A stretch of 19,743 nt of DNA from an uncultured Moraxella sp. (GCA_927911235.1 CAKMOY010000212.1:1-19743); one strand, 5' to 3'; shown: positions 6,598-14,826, counted from the stretch's first letter. The notes: a model not told the origin generated them from the letters alone. Program-made: numbers and translations.

Positions 6598-7833
6598 ATG
6601 ACAAATTTATCACGCAATCAAGACACCACAAAAAAACCATATCCCACCGTTTGGATTATGCTGTTAGGATTAATCGTAGCAGTTGGGCCTTTAACCATTG
6701 ACACCTATCTGCCTGCATTGCCGAGCATGGCAAAAGACTTTGGCGTAACCACCGCCTTTATCGCCAATTCCGTTCCTGCTTATTTCGTTGGCTTGGTTAT
6801 TGGACAATTGTTTTACGGACCCTTATCCGACCGTATCGGACGTATCATGCCACTATACATCGGCATGGCGGTGTATGTTATCGCCTCTGTCGTCTGTGCA
6901 ACCACGAGCAACGAATATATGCTATTTGTCGCTCGCACCGTACAAGCACTCGGTGCGTGCGTAGGTTCAGTGGTAACTCGAGCCATGATACGAGATACCT
7001 TACACCCAAAAGAAATGGCAAAAGCCTTTTCATTGATGACTTTAGTGATGGGGATTGCCCCAATTTTAGCCCCGTCATTGGGTGCATTACTCTTAAAAAT
7101 ATCCGATTGGAGAACAATATTTTGGTTTTTAGCAGGGTTTGGCGTGTTAAATATTGTCATCACCAAATTATTCTTACACGAAACCTTAGACGAAAAAAAC
7201 CGCAACCACTTCCCAATCTCACAACTACTCACACAATATGGCGAACTGCTTAAAGACAAACGCTTTAACTACCCAGCGATTGGAGCAGGCTTGCTAATGG
7301 GTTCAATGTTCGTCTATATTAGTGCCGCTCCAGAACTCATCATGGAAGGCTATGGCGTAACCGCACAGCATTTTAGCTGGATTTTTGGTATGAATGCTGC
7401 GGGTTTTATTGGCTTGACACAGGTCAATCAGTTTTTGGTAAATCATTTTCGCCTAGTCATGTTATTGCGTTTTGGGGCATTGTTACAAGTGATTTCATCA
7501 GGCTGTTTATTAACGCTTGGCTTGATGTTTGGCACAAATGCGTGGTTGCCGTTGGTATTAGCAAGTATTTTCTTTTGTATCGCAGGGCTTGGCTTGACAC
7601 AGCCGAACGCAGGAGCGATTGCTTTAACATTTCAAAAACACCGTGCAGGTATGGCAAGTGCGTTGCAAGGTTCGCTAAATTTTATCGTGGGGATTTTTGG
7701 CGGATTGATGTTAAATTTATTTCCTGTCAATGCGGTGGCAAAATTGGGCTTAACCATGTTTATTTTGATGAGTTTGGGCTGTTTGTTAGTTTGGCAGATT
7801 GATAAAAACCTTGATGTGGCAAATGTGGATTAA
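6598..7833 (+). CDS. Bcr/CflA-family multidrug efflux MFS transporter
   Basis: A 12-helix major facilitator of the DHA1 (drug:H+ antiporter) group. The N-terminal helix carries D35 in TIDTYLPALP, the signature of the Bcr/CflA subfamily. Motif A is GPLSDRIGR (74-82) between helices 2 and 3, and the antiporter motif C is VMGIAPILAPSLG (149-161) in helix 5. The 411-residue length is typical. An AAAGAG ribosome binding site sits 5 bases before the start, an extended -10 promoter lies upstream, and a strong terminator follows, so it looks like a complete single-gene unit. The substrate cannot be told from sequence; bicyclomycin, chloramphenicol or sulfonamide export are known in the family. Confidence 0.92.
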   Translation: MTNLSRNQDTTKKPYPTVWIMLLGLIVAVGPLTIDTYLPALPSMAKDFGVTTAFIANSVPAYFVGLVIGQLFYGPLSDRIGRIMPLYIGMAVYVIASVVCATTSNEYMLFVARTVQALGACVGSVVTRAMIRDTLHPKEMAKAFSLMTLVMGIAPILAPSLGALLLKISDWRTIFWFLAGFGVLNIVITKLFLHETLDEKNRNHFPISQLLTQYGELLKDKRFNYPAIGAGLLMGSMFVYISAAPELIMEGYGVTAQHFSWIFGMNAAGFIGLTQVNQFLVNHFRLVMLLRFGALLQVISSGCLLTLGLMFGTNAWLPLVLASIFFCIAGLGLTQPNAGAIALTFQKHRAGMASALQGSLNFIVGIFGGLMLNLFPVNAVAKLGLTMFILMSLGCLLVWQIDKNLDVANVD

Positions 7834-7847
7834 TGTGTTAAAACAAA

Positions 7848-7874
7848 AAAACCGCTACTTTGGATAGCGGTTTT
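7848..7874. terminator. Terminator after the MFS transporter
   Basis: A 10-bp stem, AAAACCGCTA (7848-7857) with TAGCGGTTTT (7865-7874), has a 7-base loop and a short T-rich tail. It lies 14 bases beyond the transporter stop codon. An A-rich left flank makes it potentially bidirectional, shielding the transporter from readthrough of the minus-strand remnant to the right. Confidence 0.85.
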
Positions 7875-8012
7875 ATTTTGAGAAAAAAATTAAGCAATTG
7901 GTTGTAATGCCAATATTCGCAGAACCATTCACTTGTTAGAATGATTTGGGTATTACCAAAATTTTGGGAGTTGGTAGGTCATTTTATTTTCTATTTTCAA
8001 AACATTTCCCAA

Positions 8013-8327
8013 TCAAATAAAATCCTGCATCAAATCCGCCACAATCTCACTCGCAGGGCGAACCGCTTTAATCATACTAACCTCAGTCCCCACTGAAACC
8101 ACGCCTTTATCGCCATTGCCCAAACGCATACCCTGCCATAAAGAATGATAGCCGTCCATCGCGTCAAACATCTCTTCACGGCTCGCCCCTTGCTCTTCCA
8201 ATTTCGCCAATTTCTTACCGTTTTCAGTCGGCAAAGTGCGGTAATATGCAGGTAGCGTGCGGAATAAAATCAAATCTTCCGCCGTAGAATTCACAATCAA
8301 CTGCTTCACTTGTTCATCGGCGACGTT
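8013..8327 (-). pseudogene. 3' remnant of a nitronate monooxygenase (NPD family)
   Basis: About 100 residues matching the C-terminus of FMN-dependent nitronate monooxygenases (2-nitropropane dioxygenase family): a stretch around LILFRTLPAYYRTLP, then LWQGMRLGNGDKG and SVGTEVSMIKAVRPASEIV. The FMN-binding TIM-barrel and catalytic His region, roughly the first 250 residues, are absent; an in-frame stop at 8331-8333 closes the frame on the 5' side. The homology ends exactly where LysR homology begins on the opposite strand. The intact enzyme would have oxidised propionate-3-nitronate and similar toxic nitronates. As it stands the fragment cannot be functional. Confidence 0.7.
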
Positions 8328-8801
8328 GCCTTACGCATGGGTGAATTGCATACAGATACGGTGATTAGCAAACCTGTTGGCGTGGTAAAAACGCTGTTTG
8401 TGGCAAGTCCGCAGTTATTTGAAAAGCCATTTGAAAACTTTGAAAAACCAAATAATATCAAACAATTATTTCAATTACCGATTGCTGATTGGGCGAATGT
8501 AAACGATAAGCACTTTACTTGGAAAATGGGTAAGGAAAAAATCAGCTATGAGCCAAAATTTTCCACCAATGACATTCAAGCGATTTTGCATTATGTGCTA
8601 AATGGCATGGGTGTGGCGTTGTTGCCAGAATATTTGGTAAAAAATTATCTTGCAACAGGCGAATTAATTCAACTGTTGCCCAACGAGCCAACGCCTACCG
8701 TATCATTATTTTTGATTTACGCCCATCATCGTTATCCATCTGCGATTGTCAAGGTGTATGTGACGTTTTGTGAAGAATGGATTTTAAAAATTGAGCTGTG
8801 A
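8319..8801 (+). pseudogene. 3' remnant of a LysR-type transcriptional regulator
   Basis: The frame encodes the second half of a LysR substrate-binding domain, beginning at GDVALRMGEL (a pattern typical of the hinge region, DVAxRxGEL) and running through GMGVALLPEYLV to a normal C-terminus. The N-terminal winged helix-turn-helix and the first half of the ligand domain are missing. There is no plausible start codon with a ribosome binding site. Its 5' edge abuts the truncated nitronate monooxygenase fragment on the other strand, so a single deletion appears to have removed both 5' ends and the intergenic control region of a once divergent pair. Confidence 0.75.
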
Positions 8802-8811
8802 AAAATGGGTA

Positions 8812-9314
8812 TCAACAAATACTCACCACGACATTGCAACCGCTGTCCAACGCATTTTCGTACAGCTCACGCAGCTCTTTAAAAGATGTAAACAACTCTT
8901 TGTCCAAATTTTGTTTTTTATCATTCCAAATACCATTGGAAAAATTTTTTGTAAACGCAAATTTTTCATCAGCATTTTATCAAGGCGTTTTTGAAAATTG
9001 ACCTGTCCCAACGCATCAACGATTTCTGCCACCGCCGACCACTCACTATAAGCGATAAAATCCGCATCTTCATCATCGCTAAACGTTTCCACACCGACTA
9101 CAAACTCGCTTAACGCATTGTCAGGTACAGGCGTGGTTGCCGACTGCTCGGTCAAAGCAAAATGTAGCACGTCCCACAGTTTTCCCAAATCCACGATTTT
9201 GTTATCATCTGCGGTTTGGCTCAAATTTTCTAACACGTCAAATCGCTTATCATCGCTGACATCACGCAGTTGTTGAAGTTGGTCGTTATCAACGATTAAA
9301 TATTGAGCAATCAT
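8812..9314 (-). pseudogene. DUF1877 (YfbM-like) family protein, frameshifted
   Basis: The frame from ATG 9314 matches the DUF1877 family, whose function I do not know: MIAQYLIVDNDQL..., LGKLWDVLHFALT, the acidic SDDEDADFIAY stretch and WSAVAEIVDAL. After about residue 114 the proper family C-terminus (FPNGIWNDKKQNLD..., SFKELRELYENALDSG, NVVVSI) continues in a different frame to a stop at 8812-8814. Restoring one missing base near 8970-8972 gives 167 codons, the expected family size. The start overlaps the rluE stop by 4 bases (ATGA), so translation is probably coupled to rluE. This break does not sit in a long single-base run. Confidence 0.75.
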
Positions 9315-10030
9315 GGTTGTTTCCTTGTGCTGGTTTTTTTAGATAGTTTGGACTGTTTGTTCAGGAGTTTTGCCAAATTTTTGTGAGAATTTGACGGTTT
9401 TTTGGCATTTTTTGGTTGATTTGGCAAAACACCAAATTTTTGTAAATCTTTATCATTTAAAATCAAACGCACACACTCGCCCACGCCCAAATTTTTTACC
9501 GAAAAATCGCCATGAGCCACCCGAATCAGCCGTAAACACGGCAAACCCACATGAGCCGTCATACGGCGGACTTGGCGATTTTTGCCTTCAAAAATGGTGA
9601 TGCTAAGCCAACTGGTGATTTTGCGTTTGGCAATGCTGTCAGGGGCTTGCCAAAGGCTTGCCACGTCTGTCTCATCAAGGCGTTTGACAATGGCGGGCAA
9701 AGTTTTGCCATCTTTTAACACCACACCTGTGGCAAGGGCGTGGATTTGCTCATCGCTTGCCGTGCCGTCTAGTTGCACCCAGTAGGTTTTGCCTTGTTTT
9801 AAGCGATTGTTTGGGCGAGATGGCGTTGTCAAAATTTGGTTTAATTTGCCGTTGTCGGTGAGTAATAACAAGCCTTCGGACGTTGCGTCCAATCGTCCTG
9901 CGACACGCAAATTTTTGTCTTGTGGCGTGTTAAAAAAATCGCTTAACGTGGCAAAATCGTTGTTGTCATCTTGGCGAAATTGGCTTAACACGCCAAAAGG
10001 CTTGTTAAATAAAATTAAAGTGGTCGGCAT
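9311..10030 (-). CDS. rluE: 23S rRNA pseudouridine synthase, RluE-like (RsuA family)
   Basis: The 239-residue protein has the RsuA/RluB/E/F family catalytic motif GRLDATSEGLLLLTDNG with catalytic Asp48, then the later EGKNRQVRRMTAHVG and LRLIRVAHGDFS blocks characteristic of RluE, which modifies U2457 of 23S rRNA. There is no N-terminal S4 domain, in agreement with RluE rather than RsuA or RluB. A Lys/Ser/Asn-rich basic tail of about 45 residues extends beyond the usual end and probably helps RNA binding. It is divergent from ubiC and overlaps the downstream DUF1877 gene by 4 bases. Confidence 0.88.
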   Translation of the reverse strand: MPTTLILFNKPFGVLSQFRQDDNNDFATLSDFFNTPQDKNLRVAGRLDATSEGLLLLTDNGKLNQILTTPSRPNNRLKQGKTYWVQLDGTASDEQIHALATGVVLKDGKTLPAIVKRLDETDVASLWQAPDSIAKRKITSWLSITIFEGKNRQVRRMTAHVGLPCLRLIRVAHGDFSVKNLGVGECVRLILNDKDLQKFGVLPNQPKNAKKPSNSHKNLAKLLNKQSKLSKKTSTRKQP

Positions 10031-10056
10031 TGGTGCGTGAGTTTTGTTGGCTTGTG

Positions 10057-10065
10057 TGATAAAAT
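10057..10065 (+). promoter_or_regulatory. Candidate extended -10 promoter for ubiC
   Basis: TGA-TAAAAT, an extended -10-like element, lies 42 bases before the ubiC ATG at 10108 in the 77-base gap between the divergent rluE and ubiC genes. No good -35 box was seen. Confidence 0.4.
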
Positions 10066-10107
10066 CAAATTTTCACGTCATTTTAACGTAATTTTCAAAA
10101 AATTGAT

Positions 10108-10657
10108 ATGCCAAATCCGCCTCATTTTTCCCAAAATGTTTTTTGTCAAAACAATTGTTGTCAAAAATCCTTTGTCCAAACCCTTGCTAAACAACCAAAA
10201 ACCAGCCAACAAAACATCATGGCATGGCTTACCGCCACAGGCTCGCTGACCCAAAAACTTGAAAAATTGGCAGGGCAAAAACTGATTGTCAAACCAACGT
10301 TTGAGGGGCGAACAAGTTTAACTTTAGCCGAAAAAAAAACAGTTAGGATTGCCAAAATCTCGTTCACAATCGGCATGGGTACGCACCAGCTTGTTATTTG
10401 GGCGTGATGGCAAGGCGTGGGTGTCGGCTCGTAGCGTGTTTGTGTTAAAGGATTTGACAGGACAGGCAAGACAGCTTGCCAATTTGGGCGGTCGTCCGAT
10501 TGGTTATGTGATTTTTGGGCGAAAAAAAGCGGTGTTAAAACAGCGTTGGTATGCTCAAACGGCAGACGGTTGGCAACGCACCAGTTTGTATGAGTGGCAA
10601 GGCAAAAAATTGTTGATTAGTGAGTGTTTTTTATTTAATTTTTTTGAAACATTATAA
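10108..10657 (+). pseudogene. ubiC: Chorismate pyruvate-lyase UbiC, frameshifted in an A9 tract
   Basis: UbiC cleaves chorismate to 4-hydroxybenzoate and pyruvate, the committed step of ubiquinone synthesis, and feeds UbiA. The 5' frame (10108-10407) holds MAWLTATGSLTQKLE and the 3' frame (to 10657) holds the rest. Removing one A from the run of nine at 10331-10339 gives a continuous 182-residue protein, reading EKKQLGLPKSRSQSAW across the joint, which aligns with the E. coli pattern. In that numbering R92, R108 and E172 correspond to the substrate-binding R76, R91 and E155 of E. coli UbiC. The N-terminal 30 residues are longer than in E. coli and a later start is possible. Apart from the joint nothing looks degraded. 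Confidence 0.85.
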
Positions 10658-10749
10658 CCAATTGTTTGCAACATCTTGGGTTAAATTATTCAAATTAAAA
10701 TCTTGCAAGTTTTTTTTACACAAGTTACCTAGTTTATTGTGTCATAAAA

Positions 10750-10758
10750 TGTTAATAT
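10750..10758 (+). promoter_or_regulatory. Candidate extended -10 promoter for prc
   Basis: TGT-TAATAT lies 37 bases before the prc start, inside a small palindrome (GTTAATATTAAC, 10751-10762). The AAAAGGA ribosome binding site is at about 10784-10790. Confidence 0.4.
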
Positions 10759-10795
10759 TAACCTATTTTTAAAAATCGCTTGTAAAAGGACAATT

Positions 10796-12967
10796 ATGAA
10801 ATACAAACAATTAACCGCAAGTCTTTTAGCCATCGTCATTGGTGGCACGATTTTGGGGCAAAGCTACCACACCGCCATCGCCGCATCAGAAGTTGGCGAC
10901 ATCAACAGCGAACAACGTCAAGTCGCACGCCAAGTATCCGCCTTGCTTGACCGCAGTCATTATTTGGACAAACCGCTTGACAAAGAAACAGGCAAACAGA
11001 TTTTGGCGAATTATTTTGATAATTTAGACCCGAATCACAACCTTTTTTTGCAGTCGGATATTGACGAATTTACCAAAAAATATGCCGATAATTTTGCTGA
11101 CCAGCTTAAACGTGGTGATTTGCAGGCAGGTTTTGATATTTACAAACGTTTTACCCAACGTTCTAACGAATATTACGCCTTTGCCGACAAATTTTTAAAA
11201 ACCGATGTTAATCTCAAACGTAACGACAGCGTGACTTTAGACCGTGAAAAATTGTCACGTTTTAAAACCCAAAAAGAACAGCGTGATTTTTGGGAAAAAT
11301 ATTTGACCGCACAACTGATTAATCTAACCCTTAACCAAGAAGAAGACAAGGTTAAAGACAAATTTTTGCAAGACAATGCCGACAAATATGATGCTCAAGG
11401 GCTTGTTAAAGATGAAAAACGCACGCCAAAAGAAGTATTGGCAAATCGTCTAAAACGCCAACAAGGTCAGCTTGAACGCATTAACAGTGACCAAGTATTA
11501 GAAAATATTCTAAATTCAGCAATGGCAAGTTACGACCCACATAGCAACTATTTTGCCCCAATCCAAGCCACCGAAATGCAGATTCAGTCTAGCCTTGAGT
11601 TGGTCGGTATCGGTGTGTCTATTCAGCCTGACCGCAAAAACCCCGATTATACACGGATTATAAGCCTTGTAGATGGCGGTCCTGCGGCACGTTCTGGACA
11701 GATTAAGCCCAACGACTTAATCATCGGTGTGGCAAGCGAAGGCACGAACATGATAGACACGGTCGGCTACTCTACTCGTGAAATCGTTAATTTGATTCGT
11801 GGTAAAAAAGGCTCAAGCGTTACCATTCGTGTCAAATCACCTAATTCGCCAGACAGCTCGGCTCGTAATGTCAGCCTTGTGCGTGATATCATCAAACAAG
11901 AAGAATCAGGCGTAACCCACCGTATTATCAACGTCAAAGACAAAAACGGCGTGGATAAAAAAATCGGCGTGCTTGAGATTCCAAGTTTTTATCTCAATTA
12001 CAAAGCCCGCCGTGCAGGTGAAGACTACCGCAGTGTCAGCATTGACACCGAAAACGCCATCAAAGCCTTAAAAGCCCAAAACATTGACGGCATGGTGGTA
12101 GATTTGCGTGATAATCCGGGTGGTTCGTTAGATGAAGTTGCCAAAATGATTGGCTTGTTTGTCAAATCAGGTCCGCTGGTACAAATTCGGGACAATCGTG
12201 GCAATATCCAAGTCTATGAAGACGAAGACAATGGCGAACAATTGTACGATAAGCCGATGAGCGTGCTGATTAATCTTGGTTCAGCTTCTGCCAGTGAGAT
12301 TTTTGCGGCGGCGATTCAAGATTATGGGCGTGGTTTGGTCATTGGTAGTACCACAACTGGCAAGGGTTCAGCACAGATTCAACTGGATAATTTGGCATTG
12401 GGGTCTGCCACTTTGACACAGCGTAAATTTTATCGTATCACAGGCGGTAGCACCCAAAATAAAGGCGTTGAGCCAGATATTAATCTGGTGAATATCTATG
12501 ACGGCATGGAATACGGCGAGCGTAATATGAAAAACCCATTACAATGGGATACCATTCGTGCTGCCGCTTACAAACCTGCGGGCAGTTATAGCCAAAGTAC
12601 GCTAAAAACCCTAACCGAACTATCAAAACAACGCCAAGCTAGCAACCCGCAGTTTAATTATTTGACCGCTTTAAACAGTATTCGCAAAGAAGAAGACGAC
12701 AAAAAACCGTTTAAACTGAACATTGACGACAGGCGCAAACAATTAATTAATGTGGAAAACAAAACGCTCAAAGCCGAAAACGCTCGCCGTACTGCCACAG
12801 GTGAAAAACCTTATAGCGACTGGACAGCGTACCAAGCTTCACTAGATTCGCAAATTGAAAGCCGTAGCAAAATGAAAGAAAGCGAACGCCCAAAATTGCC
12901 AGAAAATGAAGCATTTATCATTGAAGCGAGCAAAATCATGCTAGATGCAGATGTAAAAACCAAATAA
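10796..12967 (+). CDS. prc: Carboxy-terminal processing (tail-specific) protease Prc
   Basis: A periplasmic S41 serine protease that degrades or trims proteins from their C-termini, in E. coli including lipoprotein and peptidoglycan-hydrolase partners. The 723-residue product has a signal peptide (hydrophobic 8-22, likely cut after AIAA at 30), an N-terminal helical domain, a PDZ domain (about 262-350, starting ELVGIGVSI) and the protease domain. The Ser/Lys dyad and support residue align as S498 (in GSASASE), D509 (IQDYG) and K523 (TTGKGSAQ), with the same 11- and 25-residue spacing as in E. coli Prc. A C-terminal helical DUF3340-type region follows (about 580-723). It has a clear AAAAGGA site and a strong terminator, so it is probably monocistronic. 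Confidence 0.96.
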   Translation: MKYKQLTASLLAIVIGGTILGQSYHTAIAASEVGDINSEQRQVARQVSALLDRSHYLDKPLDKETGKQILANYFDNLDPNHNLFLQSDIDEFTKKYADNFADQLKRGDLQAGFDIYKRFTQRSNEYYAFADKFLKTDVNLKRNDSVTLDREKLSRFKTQKEQRDFWEKYLTAQLINLTLNQEEDKVKDKFLQDNADKYDAQGLVKDEKRTPKEVLANRLKRQQGQLERINSDQVLENILNSAMASYDPHSNYFAPIQATEMQIQSSLELVGIGVSIQPDRKNPDYTRIISLVDGGPAARSGQIKPNDLIIGVASEGTNMIDTVGYSTREIVNLIRGKKGSSVTIRVKSPNSPDSSARNVSLVRDIIKQEESGVTHRIINVKDKNGVDKKIGVLEIPSFYLNYKARRAGEDYRSVSIDTENAIKALKAQNIDGMVVDLRDNPGGSLDEVAKMIGLFVKSGPLVQIRDNRGNIQVYEDEDNGEQLYDKPMSVLINLGSASASEIFAAAIQDYGRGLVIGSTTTGKGSAQIQLDNLALGSATLTQRKFYRITGGSTQNKGVEPDINLVNIYDGMEYGERNMKNPLQWDTIRAAAYKPAGSYSQSTLKTLTELSKQRQASNPQFNYLTALNSIRKEEDDKKPFKLNIDDRRKQLINVENKTLKAENARRTATGEKPYSDWTAYQASLDSQIESRSKMKESERPKLPENEAFIIEASKIMLDADVKTK

Positions 12968-12997
12968 ATTGGCAAAACTAACATTGCTAATATCCAC

Positions 12998-13026
12998 AAA
13001 AAAGGGCGATTGTTTCGCCCTTTTTT
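12998..13026. terminator. Bidirectional terminator between prc and the SMR gene
   Basis: An 11-bp stem, AAAAAAGGGCG (12998-13008) with CGCCCTTTTTT (13016-13026), has a 7-base loop. It is A-rich on one side and T-rich on the other, so it serves both convergent genes, prc from the left and the SMR exporter from the right. Confidence 0.9.
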
Positions 13027-13047
13027 CGTTATGGGGTATTTTTGGCG

Positions 13048-13393
13048 TTAATGCCCTGCACTTTTGGAAAAAACATTGATAATCAGTACACCCAAAATAA
13101 TCAGTGCCATACCGACAACCGCAGGCAAATCAAGACGATTGCCAAACAAAAAATAGCCAACAATGGCGGTCAGCACAATGCCAACCCCAGACCAAATGGC
13201 GTAGGCAATGCCAAGCGGAATGGTTTTTATCACATTGGCAAGCAAAAAAAAACGCCACCGCATAAAATACAAGCGTTACAAAAGTCGGTAAAAGTTTGCT
13301 AAAACCGTCCGATTTGCCCATAAATGCCGAGCCGATAATTTCGCAAATGATGGCAACACCTAGCATAAGATAGGCTTGAAAAATATTTGACAT
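13048..13393 (-). pseudogene. SMR-family (EmrE/QacE-like) multidrug exporter, frameshifted in a T9 tract
   Basis: A four-helix small multidrug resistance protein. The N-terminal frame (from ATG 13393) carries the membrane-embedded acidic residue E18 in AIICEIIGS, equivalent to E14 of EmrE. The C-terminal frame carries the hallmark GIAYAIWSGVGIV with W67, followed by GNRLDLPAVVGM and GVLIIN, very close to EmrE/QacE. The two are joined by removing one base from the A9 run at 13244-13252 (T9 on the coding strand), giving 114 residues, the normal family length. With the tract at nine the product would be a nonsense-tailed fragment. Quaternary ammonium compounds and dyes are known substrates of the family; guanidinium export is the other branch. 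Confidence 0.85.
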
Positions 13394-13412
13394 AACTTTG
13401 TTAATTTTTAAG

Positions 13413-13441
13413 TTGTTATTGCATTTTTGTTGTGTTATCTT
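13413..13441 (+). promoter_or_regulatory. Promoter of the small membrane protein gene
   Basis: TTGTTA at 13413-13418 and TATCTT at 13436-13441 are 17 bases apart, and the -10 is preceded by TGT, an extended -10. This is the best two-box promoter in the window and lies 54 bases before the ATG at 13496. Confidence 0.5.
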
Positions 13442-13495
13442 ATTTGTTTATCCATCATTTCAACAGCCATTTATTTTAAATTTTAGAGCAATATC

Positions 13496-13816
13496 ATGAT
13501 TTTCAACGCCATGTGGGACAATGAAACCGAACGCATTGGACTGGAAAAATGTTCAAAAGTCGCATCAAATTTGCGTGGCTTTGCTGATATTTTCAGCTTG
13601 TTAGCAGTTGCATGGCTTATTGCTAGCTTTTTTGGCGTTGTAAATGGTTGGTGGGCGTTGTGCATTTGGTTTTTTGGGCGTTTATTATTTTGTTTTTCTT
13701 ATCAAATTTTACAAAAACATGAGTTTGATTATAACTATGAAACCATTTGTGCAACTTGGAAAGACAAGTCAGGTAATATTTGTCAATATACCCACCAAGA
13801 TTACATGAATGAATGA
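13496..13816 (+). CDS. Hypothetical small membrane protein with two transmembrane helices
   Basis: A 106-residue protein that I do not recognise. An N-terminal polar segment (1-28) is followed by two strongly hydrophobic stretches at about 29-49 and 50-71, separated by a short NG turn, then a charged, Tyr-rich C-terminal tail with four tyrosines in the last 30 residues. Five cysteines are scattered through the helices and tail. It reads as a helical hairpin in the inner membrane. The promoter upstream is good and AGAG at about 13484-13487 is a weak ribosome binding site. It is convergent with the ABC permease gene and stands alone, so context gives no hint of function. Its existence as a gene is likely, its role unknown. 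Confidence 0.65.
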   Translation: MIFNAMWDNETERIGLEKCSKVASNLRGFADIFSLLAVAWLIASFFGVVNGWWALCIWFFGRLLFCFSYQILQKHEFDYNYETICATWKDKSGNICQYTHQDYMNE

Positions 13817-13843
13817 AAAAAAATCGCTAAAAACCATAAGATT

Positions 13844-14618
13844 TTATAATCGCACCCTTTTACCATCTTTTAGCAAACCATACGCCACCGCATAAAAAAC
13901 TGCCGTAAACAGCCCAATTGCAATGAGCGACCCCCACACATTCACATCAGAATAGCCAAGCACCCCATAACGAAAGGCATTGACCATATAAACAATGGGG
14001 TTAATGAGCGACACATTTTGCCAAAATGGCGATAAATTCTCAAGCGAATAAAACACCCCACCCAAATAAGTCAAGGGCGTTAGCACAAAACTTGGAATGA
14101 TAGAAATGTCATCAAACGAGCGAGCAAACACCGCATTTATCATACCAGCGAGCGAAAACAGAGCCGATGTCATCAGCACCGTAAACAGCGTTACAAAGGC
14201 GTGGGTGAGCGTAAGTTTGGTAAAAAATAACGCAAGCACCGTAACAATCGCCCCAATGGCAAGCCCACGAAACAAGCCCCCTGCGATATAACCGAGTAAA
14301 ATGGCGTGTTTTGACATTGGCGAAATCAGCATTTCTTCAATACTGCCGTGAAACTTGGTACTAAAAAAACTGCTCACCACATTAGAATAACTGTTGGTAA
14401 TCACCGCCATCATAATCAAGCCCGGCACGATAAACTGCATATAGGACACACCGCCCATCTCACCGACGCGACTGCCAATCATTTTGCCAAAAAATAATAA
14501 AATACAGGCTCATTGTAATGGCAGGTGGCAGTAGGGTTTGAGGCCAAATCCGCAGTATTCGCTTAATTTCTTTGCCAGATAAGGTTAAAAAGGCGACCCA
14601 TTGTTGTTTAAAGTTCAT
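13844..14618 (-). pseudogene. ABC-2 type transporter permease (YadH-like), frameshifted in an A6 tract
   Basis: The membrane half of an ABC exporter. The long frame (13844-14482) encodes IGSRVGEMGGVSYMQFIVPGL and about five helices including FSTKFHGSIEEMLISP, typical of YadH-like permeases. The missing N-terminus is present upstream from ATG 14618 (MNFKQQWVAFLTL..., LRIWPQTLLPPAI) in another frame. Removing one base from the A6 run at 14489-14494 (plus strand) joins them as FIIFGKMIGSRVG, giving 257 residues, almost exactly the length of E. coli YadH. The ATPase partner lies upstream on the same strand, with a tiny ORF in between. The substrate is unknown. Confidence 0.85.
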
Positions 14619-14636
14619 ATTTTTACTCAATATTTT

Positions 14637-14826
14637 TTAGTCGTACCAACTATCAACAATTAATTCCCAATCTTCTTTTAGTGGTTTGGTTGGGTCAGAT
14701 GGGAATTTAATTTTTAATACTTCGCCATACCCATTGCTCGATAAATAAATCATCAATTTTAACGTCATCGTAATAATATTCTTCATTCCACCGATTTTGA
14801 CGATTTTTCAAACTCAATTTATTCAT
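14637..14826 (-). pseudogene. Tiny hypothetical ORF between ABC ATPase and permease, apparently frameshifted
   Basis: An ATG at 14826 overlaps the ATPase stop codon by 8 bases and opens the frame MNKLSLKNRQNRWNEEYYYD. That frame stops early, but a sensible continuation (MIYLSSNGYGEVLKIKF, then PLKEDWELIVDSWYD) runs in another frame to a stop at 14637. Deleting one base near 14758-14766 joins them into 62 residues. The deduced protein is acidic, Tyr/Trp-rich at both ends and soluble. I do not recognise a family. The tight overlap with the ATPase and the 18-base gap to the permease suggest cotranscription. It could also be chance coding potential. Confidence 0.35.

Noticed and set aside
6957..7253. 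Plus-strand ORF within the MFS gene, and the minus-strand ORFs overlapping it
   Set aside because: These are shadows in other frames of a well-supported 411-residue transporter.
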